From: Bacillota bacterium | Lineage (GTDB): Bacteria > Bacillota > Sulfobacillia > JAJZYS01 > JAJYTV01 | Assembly: GCA_021810725.1 (NCBI GenBank) | Contig: JAJZIE010000043.1 | Coordinates: 1-13,507, forward strand | Length of the DNA: 13,507 bases | Direction of reading: 5' to 3' | Part shown: positions 7,347-13,507 of the stretch, piece by piece | Layout of the letters: each line of letters opens with the position of its first letter | Numbering within the stretch: the stretch's first letter is position 1 | Made by a program: the position numbers and the translations under genes | The notes under the pieces: generated by a model | The model's input: only the letters and a program-made list of their open reading frames with translations | What the model was told of the DNA's origin: nothing | Database searches by the model: none

Positions 7347-7477
7347 GCGTCATCATCCTCTCGCGGAATGTAGGCGCAGGACGCCCACTCCACCCTAGGA
7401 CAGCTCGGCGGTGGCAGGTATACGGGCAATTTCGTATTGTCGCGCGGAATCCACGGTATCTTGGCCCGCTCTCGTCC
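7347..7477 (-). promoter_or_regulatory. 131-bp regulatory gap upstream of amt, with imperfect promoter and operator signals
   Basis: The gap contains an inverted repeat ATACG-N8-CGTAT (7420-7437) and, on the minus strand, a TACATT -10-like hexamer (7367-7372) that would start transcription near 7360, about 14 bases before the GTG codon. No TTGACA-like -35 and no sigma-54 GG-N10-GC element with good context was found, so an activator-dependent promoter is possible. The adjacent response regulator is a natural candidate to bind the repeat, but the repeat arms are short and this is inference. Confidence 0.3.
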
Positions 7478-8119
7478 CTACGGCTCGATGATGTGGTTGC
7501 GCACGGCGTAGAGCACGAGGTCGCGCATGCCCCTGAGTCCCAGCTTGCGCATGATGTTGGCGCGATGCGTCTCGACCGTCTTGAGGCTCAAGCTAAGCAG
7601 GTTTGCGATCTCGCGGTTGCTCTGCCCACTGGCGAGCAGTTCCACGATTTCGCGCTCTCTCGGTGACAGGATGTCGCGTTCACGGCCCTGGCTGTAGTGC
7701 TCGACGAACCCCGCGACCACGTGACCCGCAATGTTCGGTGAGACGTAGGTGCCGCCCGCGCGAACCACCCGGATCGCCTGGAGAAGCTCCTCCAGGGCAT
7801 TGTCCTTGAGGACGTAGCCTTGTACCCTCTCGCGGAACGCCCTCGCGACAAACTCCTCCTCTTTGTGCATCGTCAGGATGATGACTCGAACGTCCGAAGC
7901 CACCTGACGCATGTGAGCGGCTACATCGAGCCCGCTGAGCTGCGGCAAGGAAATATCGAGGATGGCGATGTCCGGCTTCAGGCGTTGGACCGCCTCCAGG
8001 GCGTCGCTTCCGGTGCCCGCCTCGCCAACCACATCGATGTCCTCCTGCTGCTGGAGCAGGATGAACAAGGACTGACGCAGGATCTTGTGGTCGTCAGCGA
8101 TCAGGACCCTGGTCTTCAT
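7478..8119 (-). CDS. NarL/FixJ-family response regulator
   Basis: The 213-residue protein has an N-terminal receiver domain and a C-terminal LuxR-type helix-turn-helix. Receiver residues are the acidic pair D9-D10, the phosphoacceptor D55 in ILDISLPQLSG, the threonine in ILTMHKEEEF, and the lysine in YVLKDNA. The DNA-binding domain begins at LSPREREIVELLASGQSNRE and includes LSLKTVETHRANIM, the classic recognition-helix region. Its ATG lies inside the end of the Amt-kinase gene (26-bp overlap), with GGAGG at 8126-8130 and 6 bases spacing. The pair is therefore translationally linked and almost certainly cognate, since NarL-type regulators partner with HisKA_3 kinases such as the one fused to Amt here. 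Likely output is transcription of amt and perhaps other nitrogen genes. Confidence 0.95.
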   Translation of the reverse strand: MKTRVLIADDHKILRQSLFILLQQQEDIDVVGEAGTGSDALEAVQRLKPDIAILDISLPQLSGLDVAAHMRQVASDVRVIILTMHKEEEFVARAFRERVQGYVLKDNALEELLQAIRVVRAGGTYVSPNIAGHVVAGFVEHYSQGRERDILSPREREIVELLASGQSNREIANLLSLSLKTVETHRANIMRKLGLRGMRDLVLYAVRNHIIEP

Positions 8120-10046
8120 ATGGCACCTCCATCGTCAATGTCGTGCCGTGACCCACCTGCGCGTCGATGCGCAGGTTCCCGCCAAGCATCTGGATCCTCT
8201 CCTGCATGGATGTCAGGCCGATTCCGCCATGCACACGCTGACGCTCAAACCCCTGCCCGTCGTCCGCCACCTGTACGACACAGAGATCCGGCCGCACACG
8301 AATGAAGGAAACGTCCACCCGCGTCGCCCTGGCGTGCTTGAGAACGTTCGTCAGCGACTCCTGCAGCACGCGGTACAGGTTGAGCGCTGCAGCCTCTTCC
8401 CAGCGCGGCATGTCCCCCTGCATCTTCAGGCTGCAACAGATCCCGCTCGCTTGCTCCACACCGTCGAGCAGGGCCCTCGCGGCCGCCTCGAGTCCCTGGC
8501 TTCGCAAGACATCTGGACGCAGGTTCAAAAGCACGCCTCGCATTTCCTCGATTGCTTCGGCAGCAAGCTGGACCGTCCCGTCCACCTGCGTTGCGAAGTC
8601 GCCGTCGCTGTCCTCAACCCGCGCGCGGCCGGCGAGAATGCCCAGCCGCAGTTTCAGTGCGGCCAAGGACTGCCCGACACCGTCGTGCAGGTCTCGGGCC
8701 AGCCGTACGCGCTCATGCTCCTCGGTGTCCATAAGTAGACGCGCCTGCCGCTGCAGCAGCTGGTTCTGCGCCTGGATCCGCCCGGAGAGGTCGCTCGTCA
8801 GGTGTTCGTAGTGGCTGGTGCGCAGATACTCCTGCCACGAGTAAATGTCGCCGAACTCCACGATGTTGAGGCCTTTCTCCTCCTCTGCGTCGGTGACGCG
8901 CAGCCCAAGCCACCTCTTGATCAAGTAAAACATCAGAAAGCCAAGGCCAAACGACCATACGAAGTTGACCGACACGCCAAGAAGTTGGACGAGAAACTGC
9001 ACGAGCCGCGAGTGCCCGCCAAGAAACTGCGGTGAGGCGAAGAAGGCGAGGAGCACTGTGCCCACGGCACCACCGAAGCCGTGGATGGGGACTGCCCCGA
9101 CCGCATCGTCCAGACGCCTGCGTTCCAGCCATACACTGGCCAACACCACCACCGCACCTGCGATGAGGCCAACCAGCACCGCCTCGGGCGGCTGGACATA
9201 GGCCGAACTGGCGGTGATCGCAACAAGCCCACCCAGCGCGCCGGAAAAGATGGCCTCCATAAAGCTGCGGTCCCGGAAGAACACGCCGGTGGTGAGGAGA
9301 GCGCCCACCACGCCGCCAGCTGCCGCGAAGTTCGTGTTGAGGAGGATGAGTCCGACGCGGCTGTCAAACTGGAGCAGGCTGCCGCCATTGAAGCCGAACC
9401 AGCTGAACCACAGGATGAAAGTTCCCAGGGTGGCGAACGGGACATTGGAACGGCCCAGTTGCAACGCCCGTCCTTCAGCATCCCACCGATCCTTGCGGGG
9501 ACCGACGATCATGAGGCCTGCGAGCGATACCCAACCCGCAGTGGCGTGCACGACGGTGGCCCCCGCAAAGTCCATGTATCCGAGACTCTTCAGCCAGGCC
9601 GGCTGACGCAGGAACATGCCTCCCCAGGCCCAGTGACCGAAGAGCGGATAGATGACGCCGGCCATGAACACGGCCGCGATCAGCAAAGGCACGAGACGCG
9701 TTCGCTCGGACATGCCGCCAGAGACAATGGTGACCGACGTCGCGGCGAACATGAGCTCGAAGAAGGCGAATACGTAGCCAAACGAGTTCCCTTGGGTCGT
9801 CAGGTGCGTCAGGAAGAAGAAGCCGCCGCCGATCAAGCCCAGCCGCGTCGGGCCGAACATGAACGCGAACCCCAGAAAGCCGAAGACCAACGTCGCGATG
9901 ATGAACGTCAGCATGTTTTCGATGGCGACACTGATGACGTTCTTGGCCTGGACGAACCCCACCTCGTAGCACACGAAGCCGGCCTGCATAAAGAAGACGA
10001 AACAGGCGCTGACAATCACCCAGAGATGGTTGACACTGAGGCCCAT
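8094..10046 (-). CDS. Ammonium transporter-histidine kinase fusion (ammonium sensor)
   Basis: This 650-residue protein joins a complete Amt domain (about 1-390) to a cytoplasmic NarL-type kinase. The Amt half keeps pore residues D159 and H167 (MDFAGATVVHATAG), H322 (IHGFGG), HWAWGG, WFGFNGGS and the ELMFAATS phenylalanine gate, so the conduction path looks intact. The usual Amt tail motif GLD..HGE.AY is altered to GLNIVEFGDIYSW. A helical linker (about 405-440, rich in Q, L and R) leads to the HisKA_3 motif ERVRLARDLHDGVGQSLAAL with phospho-acceptor H454. The ATPase domain has N-box LQESLTNVLKHA and G1 box DDGQGF at 595-600. Characterised relatives include the Amt5 sensor of Kuenenia stuttgartiensis. 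A GAGG ribosome binding site is 7 bases upstream of ATG. It lies 47 bp after the c-di-GMP gene and overlaps its response regulator. Confidence 0.95.
   Translation of the reverse strand: MGLSVNHLWVIVSACFVFFMQAGFVCYEVGFVQAKNVISVAIENMLTFIIATLVFGFLGFAFMFGPTRLGLIGGGFFFLTHLTTQGNSFGYVFAFFELMFAATSVTIVSGGMSERTRLVPLLIAAVFMAGVIYPLFGHWAWGGMFLRQPAWLKSLGYMDFAGATVVHATAGWVSLAGLMIVGPRKDRWDAEGRALQLGRSNVPFATLGTFILWFSWFGFNGGSLLQFDSRVGLILLNTNFAAAGGVVGALLTTGVFFRDRSFMEAIFSGALGGLVAITASSAYVQPPEAVLVGLIAGAVVVLASVWLERRRLDDAVGAVPIHGFGGAVGTVLLAFFASPQFLGGHSRLVQFLVQLLGVSVNFVWSFGLGFLMFYLIKRWLGLRVTDAEEEKGLNIVEFGDIYSWQEYLRTSHYEHLTSDLSGRIQAQNQLLQRQARLLMDTEEHERVRLARDLHDGVGQSLAALKLRLGILAGRARVEDSDGDFATQVDGTVQLAAEAIEEMRGVLLNLRPDVLRSQGLEAAARALLDGVEQASGICCSLKMQGDMPRWEEAAALNLYRVLQESLTNVLKHARATRVDVSFIRVRPDLCVVQVADDGQGFERQRVHGGIGLTSMQERIQMLGGNLRIDAQVGHGTTLTMEVPYEDQGPDR
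8126..8130 (-). promoter_or_regulatory. Ribosome binding site of the response regulator inside the kinase gene
   Basis: GGAGG on the minus strand lies 6 bases before the ATG at 8119 and within the last codons of the upstream kinase gene. It allows translation of the regulator by re-initiation or internally. Confidence 0.75.
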
Positions 10047-10093
10047 ACCGTCGCCTCACATTCGCCGCCCACGACGCTAAAGAGTTGGCGTTT

Positions 10094-13000
10094 TCAGGAC
10101 TTTAGACGGGCCAGGGCCACGATGAGATCGTCCTTCTGGCGCCAGAGCCTGTCCGCCGCCTTGGCTACCTCGCCCTCGTCCCCCGCCGCCTGCAGGCGCA
10201 AAATCTGGTCAGCCATTTCGTGGGCTCGCTGGTGCTCACGCTCGACGTCCGCCAGCGCAGGACGGTCCGAGAAATGGCTTCGGCCATACGTGTCGAGCCA
10301 GTAGCCGAGCCCGCAGCACGTGCCTCGCGGGCTGTTGTGGCGTCCGTATGGCTGAAGCGCGCCCGCGACCGCGGTCGCGGTGAAAAGCGCGGCCCAGCGC
10401 AGGTGCCCGAGCTCCGCGGCCAACACCTCGAACGTTTCGGTCGCCGCCTGCAGCTCGCTGCCGGCCACGAGCGGCGCTCTCTCCGCGAAGTCGCCGCAAA
10501 AACCGTCGATCGCCTCGCAAGGCATTGGCCGCGCAATCGCGTAGCCCTGCACCATATGGCAGCCGAGACGCAGGAGCGCCCGCGCCTGCGCCTCGGTCTC
10601 GACGCCTTCCGCCAGCACCTCTCGCTCCATGGCATGGCCCATGATCAGGACGCCATGGATGATGGCAGGGCTCTCCGGCATGCGGAGCATGGCCTCGATG
10701 AAGCGCTGGTCGATCTTGACCATGTCGCACGGCAGTTCCTGCAGCAATGTGATCGAGGAAGAGCCTGTGCCGAAGTCGTCGAGCGCGACCCGCACGCCCA
10801 GACGGCGGCAGGACTCGATCTGCTGGCGCGCCAGCTCGAAGTCGTGCAGGACTGCCGATTCCGTGATCTCGATCGCCACTTGGCTCGGCTGGACGGTCGG
10901 GTGAAGCGCGAGCGCCTCTTTGAGCTCCCCGGCGAAGGTCGAGGCCAGGAACTGTCGCGCGGACGCATTGAACGCCACCCGCAGGCCCGGGTGCGCCCTG
11001 CCGAGCACCTCCGCCTGCGCCACCGCCTCGCGCAGGACGAAGCGGCCGATCTCGAGTTCGAGCGCGGTGCCTTCCACCGCCGGCAGGAACTCGCCGGGCA
11101 TGCGCAGGCCGTGCTCCGGGTCGCGCCAACGCACGAGGGCCTCGACACCCACGATCGCCTGGCGGACGAGGTCCACCTGCGGCTGGTAGTGGAGTTCGAG
11201 CTCCCCGCGCTCAAGGGCATGCTGGATGCCCTCCCTGAGGTCGCCGCGCTTCGCGACCAGATCCTCCATGTCGGGCGAGAAAAAGCGGAACGGGACGTCC
11301 GTGGCCCGCTTCGCGGCATACATCGCGATGTCGGCGCGCCTCAGCAGCGTTTCGGCGTCCTCGCCATCCTCCGGATAGACGGCGACGCCGATGCTGCCGC
11401 GCAGTGTGAAGGTCCGGCCGACGACCTGCGTCGGCTCCTCCACCGCCGCGATCACGCGGCCGAGGACATGTTGCAGTTCCTCCCGCTCCCCGAGCGTATC
11501 GACGAGCAGGATGAACTCGTCCCCGCCCGAACGCGCGATGGTGTCCTCGGCCCGCACCACCTGCTGGAGGCGATGGGCCATGCGCTGCAGCAGTCTGTCG
11601 CCCACGCCGTGGCCGAGGGTGTCGTTGACCTGCTTGAACTCGTCGAGGTCGACCATGGCGAGCGCGAAGCGATGGCCATGCCGTCTCGCGTGGTGCAGGG
11701 CGTGCGCCATCCGGTCGTCCAGGAGACGCCTGTTCGGCAGGCCTGTCAAGGCGTCGTGGTTTGCGAGGTGGGCGATGCGCTCGCTCTGCCGCCGCCGCTC
11801 CGTCACGTCGCGATGCGACGACAGGATGTAGGCGACCCGGCCATGGCCGTCGCGCAGCGGCACGGCGGACCAGTCCATGAGGAACTCGCTGCCGTCCTTG
11901 CGATACTGGTAGACCTCTCCCGACCACGAACGGCCGCCCAGTACGACGTCATGCATGGCGGCGATAGCCTCGCGATCGGTCCGCGGGCCCCAGAGCATCT
12001 CCGACGATCGGCCGACCATCTCATCGACCCGGTAGCCTGTCATCTCCTCGAACGCGGGGTTCGCGTACACGAACCGCACTCCACCGTCGGGCAGCACCTT
12101 GGCCACCACGAGGCACTCCTTGGCCTGCTCGACGATCTCGTGGTGCAGAGAGAGCTGCTCCTCCGCCTCGATGCGCCGTCGCCTGCCCTCGATCACCTCA
12201 AGCCCAAAACCCAGGTCCTGGGCCATTTCCGTCAGGACTGCCCGCACGTCCTCATCCTCGAACTCCCCGACGCGCTCGGCGTAGAGGACAAGCACGGCCC
12301 GCAGCGTACCGCCGGCGACGGGGACCGCCGCCACCGCATGCACGCCGACCCGCATGGCGAGCTCGCGCCAGGCCTCGAGCTCCGGTGCTGCCCAGAGGTC
12401 CGCCACCGTGCACAGCCGGCCTTCGCGCAAGGCGCGGGCGGCGGGCCCGGTGCCGCGGGGATCGCCCGGGTCGAGACGGACACCGAGGTCCCAAAGCTCC
12501 TCGCGATTCGCGCCGGACCACGCGATCGGACGCACACCCCCCGCCTCGTCCCCTTCGCCCACCCAGGCGAAGCGAAAGTCGCCATACTCGATCGCGATGT
12601 CGCACACCTGATGCATCAGCTGCGACGGGTCCTCCGCGCGCATGACCGCCTGCCCGAGCTGCGCCAGCGAACGCCACAGGCGCGCCTGCCGCCGTGCGGC
12701 CAGGCCCTCGTGACGCAGCCTCTCATGCTCTTCCCGACGGGCGCTGACGAGACCCACCTGCTGCGCGACGAGGCGCACGAATTCCTCGTCGCCCGGGTCG
12801 CCTTCCTTGTGGGACGCATAGCCGACGCAGACCACGCCGGACCGCGCCCCCGACCTGAAGCCGACGCGCAGCAAGGTGCGAGGCAGTCGCCCCGCCCCGG
12901 AAGCGTCGGGATGCAGCCAGAGGGCCTCGCCGGGCGGCGGTTGATCGTGCCGGCCGCTCTCCCAGCCGCACAGGTCGAAACTGCCTTGCGCCACGACGCT

Positions 13001-13165
13001 GTGCAGCACGCCCTCATCCGCTTCGAGCAGGATGGCCAGGCTGTCGGCCTCGAGCAGCCGCCGTCCGATCCTGGCCACGTTCGCGAAGACCTCGTCGTAG
13101 TGGAGACCCGGGTGCATCGCCTGCAGCTCCTGCCGCAGGCGGTTCAGTCGCGTTTCGATGGACAA
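10094..13165 (-). CDS. GAF-GAF-PAS-GGDEF-EAL protein with C-terminal CZB zinc-binding domain
   Basis: The 1023-residue soluble signalling protein makes and/or breaks c-di-GMP. Domains in order: GAF-like (about 20-140), a short helical linker, a second GAF-like (about 160-320), PAS (about 345-460, with FVYANPAFEEMTGY), GGDEF (about 465-630), EAL (about 640-885) and CZB-like (about 895-1010). The cyclase site GGDEF is intact at 547-551, with the inhibitory RxxD site R538-D541. The phosphodiesterase has E675-A-L, ITES, DDFGTG from D796, VKID and AEGVE, so both catalytic halves look active. The CZB domain has candidate zinc ligands H921, C951, H978 and H982. No membrane segment is seen. The start is TTG at 13165; an ATG at 13117 (residue 17) with AGGAG 9 bases upstream is a strong rival. 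It sits 47 bp upstream of the Amt-kinase gene and is probably co-transcribed. Confidence 0.92.
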   Translation of the reverse strand: MSIETRLNRLRQELQAMHPGLHYDEVFANVARIGRRLLEADSLAILLEADEGVLHSVVAQGSFDLCGWESGRHDQPPPGEALWLHPDASGAGRLPRTLLRVGFRSGARSGVVCVGYASHKEGDPGDEEFVRLVAQQVGLVSARREEHERLRHEGLAARRQARLWRSLAQLGQAVMRAEDPSQLMHQVCDIAIEYGDFRFAWVGEGDEAGGVRPIAWSGANREELWDLGVRLDPGDPRGTGPAARALREGRLCTVADLWAAPELEAWRELAMRVGVHAVAAVPVAGGTLRAVLVLYAERVGEFEDEDVRAVLTEMAQDLGFGLEVIEGRRRRIEAEEQLSLHHEIVEQAKECLVVAKVLPDGGVRFVYANPAFEEMTGYRVDEMVGRSSEMLWGPRTDREAIAAMHDVVLGGRSWSGEVYQYRKDGSEFLMDWSAVPLRDGHGRVAYILSSHRDVTERRRQSERIAHLANHDALTGLPNRRLLDDRMAHALHHARRHGHRFALAMVDLDEFKQVNDTLGHGVGDRLLQRMAHRLQQVVRAEDTIARSGGDEFILLVDTLGEREELQHVLGRVIAAVEEPTQVVGRTFTLRGSIGVAVYPEDGEDAETLLRRADIAMYAAKRATDVPFRFFSPDMEDLVAKRGDLREGIQHALERGELELHYQPQVDLVRQAIVGVEALVRWRDPEHGLRMPGEFLPAVEGTALELEIGRFVLREAVAQAEVLGRAHPGLRVAFNASARQFLASTFAGELKEALALHPTVQPSQVAIEITESAVLHDFELARQQIESCRRLGVRVALDDFGTGSSSITLLQELPCDMVKIDQRFIEAMLRMPESPAIIHGVLIMGHAMEREVLAEGVETEAQARALLRLGCHMVQGYAIARPMPCEAIDGFCGDFAERAPLVAGSELQAATETFEVLAAELGHLRWAALFTATAVAGALQPYGRHNSPRGTCCGLGYWLDTYGRSHFSDRPALADVEREHQRAHEMADQILRLQAAGDEGEVAKAADRLWRQKDDLIVALARLKS
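13127..13131 (-). promoter_or_regulatory. Ribosome binding site supporting an alternative start of the c-di-GMP gene
   Basis: AGGAG on the minus strand lies 9 bases upstream of an in-frame ATG at 13117. The upstream TTG (13165) has only a distant GGGG. If 13117 is correct, the protein is 1007 residues and loses only a short helix before the first GAF domain. Confidence 0.45.
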
Positions 13166-13236
13166 ATGCCTGTGCCGCCCCTACCCGAGAGGATTCGACT
13201 GCTTAATTTGGCGCCACCCCGGAAACTTCCTGTGCC

Positions 13237-13507
13237 CTAGCGACAAAGCGCCGCCCAGGAGCCGCCCGCTGCCTTCACGAGGTCGTCGCCAGCCATCATG
13301 AGTTCCTGTCCGCGCCGACCCGCGCTGACCGCCACGATCCGCCCCTGGGCCGAGACATCCAGGAACACGGGCAATTCCCGCTTCGCGCCGAGCGGCGACA
13401 CGGAACCGCGCACGTAACCTGTGATGCGCTGGATATCGGACGGATCTGCCATCTGCGCCTCCGACCGGCCCCAGGCGCGCGCAAGTGCGCGCAGGCTAAG
13501 CTCCGCC
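13237..13507 (-). CDS. ybaK: YbaK/ProX-type aminoacyl-tRNA deacylase, C-terminal part (partial)
   Basis: The frame enters from the right edge of the window and ends at TAG 13237-13239, giving the last 89 residues. It reads MADPSDIQRITGYVRGSVSP, then SPLGAKRELPVFLD and VSAGRRGQELMM, and ends DLVKAAGGSWAALCR. These are the conserved elements of the YbaK/EbsC/prolyl-tRNA-editing family: TGY.RGG.SP.G.K, P.F.D and SAGRRG. Such proteins hydrolyse mischarged tRNA, typically Cys-tRNA(Pro), in the cytoplasm. The final residues match the length expected after the GRRG motif, so the C terminus looks complete; the N terminus is outside the window. It is 71 bp upstream of the c-di-GMP gene on the same strand. 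Confidence 0.88.
   Translation of the reverse strand, partial: AELSLRALARAWGRSEAQMADPSDIQRITGYVRGSVSPLGAKRELPVFLDVSAQGRIVAVSAGRRGQELMMAGDDLVKAAGGSWAALCR

Noticed and set aside
7347..7477. Possible sigma-54 promoter upstream of amt, expected for a nitrogen gene
   Set aside because: No GG-N10-GC core with TGGCAC/TTGCA-like context was found on the minus strand of this gap.
10074..10091. Small hairpin ACGCTAA-AGAG-TTGGCGT followed by TTTTC, in the gap before the Amt-kinase gene
   Set aside because: The stem is short, with one wobble, and the T-run is on the plus strand where no gene ends. On the minus strand it has an A-C mismatch and no U-tract, so it is not convincing as a terminator within the cluster.
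9081..10304. A 407-codon plus-strand frame opposite the Amt half of the fusion
   Set aside because: Highly charged low-complexity product, as expected from the reverse of a hydrophobic membrane protein.
10220..13240. A 1006-codon open frame on the plus strand opposite the c-di-GMP gene
   Set aside because: Its protein is rich in H, R, L and D with no recognisable domain, while the minus strand encodes intact GGDEF, EAL, PAS and CZB motifs. In high-G+C DNA, codon bias leaves long open antisense frames.

Overview
The window is from a G+C-rich bacterial chromosome (about two thirds G+C by eye). It is densely packed with protein genes. I saw no RNA genes, mobile elements or CRISPR arrays. The phylum cannot be fixed from the sequence alone. 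The short-type 6-phosphogluconate dehydrogenase tail, the Amt-kinase fusion and the GGDEF-EAL-CZB protein occur in several phyla, and two genes may use promoters seen in high-GC lineages with leaderless or short leaders.

Left part, plus strand (1-3375): a tightly coupled oxidative pentose-phosphate operon, gnd (3' end only), zwf, pgl and an SIS-domain sugar-phosphate isomerase-like gene. Each junction is a 4-bp stop/start overlap (ATGA, ATGA, TTGA). The operon ends at a strong hairpin (3385-3430) shared with the convergent gltX gene.

Middle, minus strand (3435-6023): gltX (glutamyl-tRNA synthetase), with a start reset to 4886 by its ribosome binding site, and an uncharacterised secreted protein of about 335 residues. 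The best start for the secreted protein is a GTG lying just downstream of an extended -10 element, which suggests a leaderless mRNA.

Right part, minus strand (6129-13507): an ammonium-signalling block. In transcription order it holds the 3' part of a YbaK-type aminoacyl-tRNA deacylase, a 1023-residue GAF-GAF-PAS-GGDEF-EAL-CZB c-di-GMP enzyme, a 650-residue ammonium transporter fused to a NarL-type histidine kinase, its overlapping LuxR/NarL-type response regulator, and after a 131-bp gap a stand-alone Amt transporter. The likely logic is that the Amt-kinase senses external ammonium, phosphorylates the response regulator, and the regulator controls amt and possibly other genes. The c-di-GMP enzyme directly upstream suggests that nutrient sensing is tied to a lifestyle switch. 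No GlnK/PII gene is visible next to either Amt. This cluster is the most interesting part of the window.
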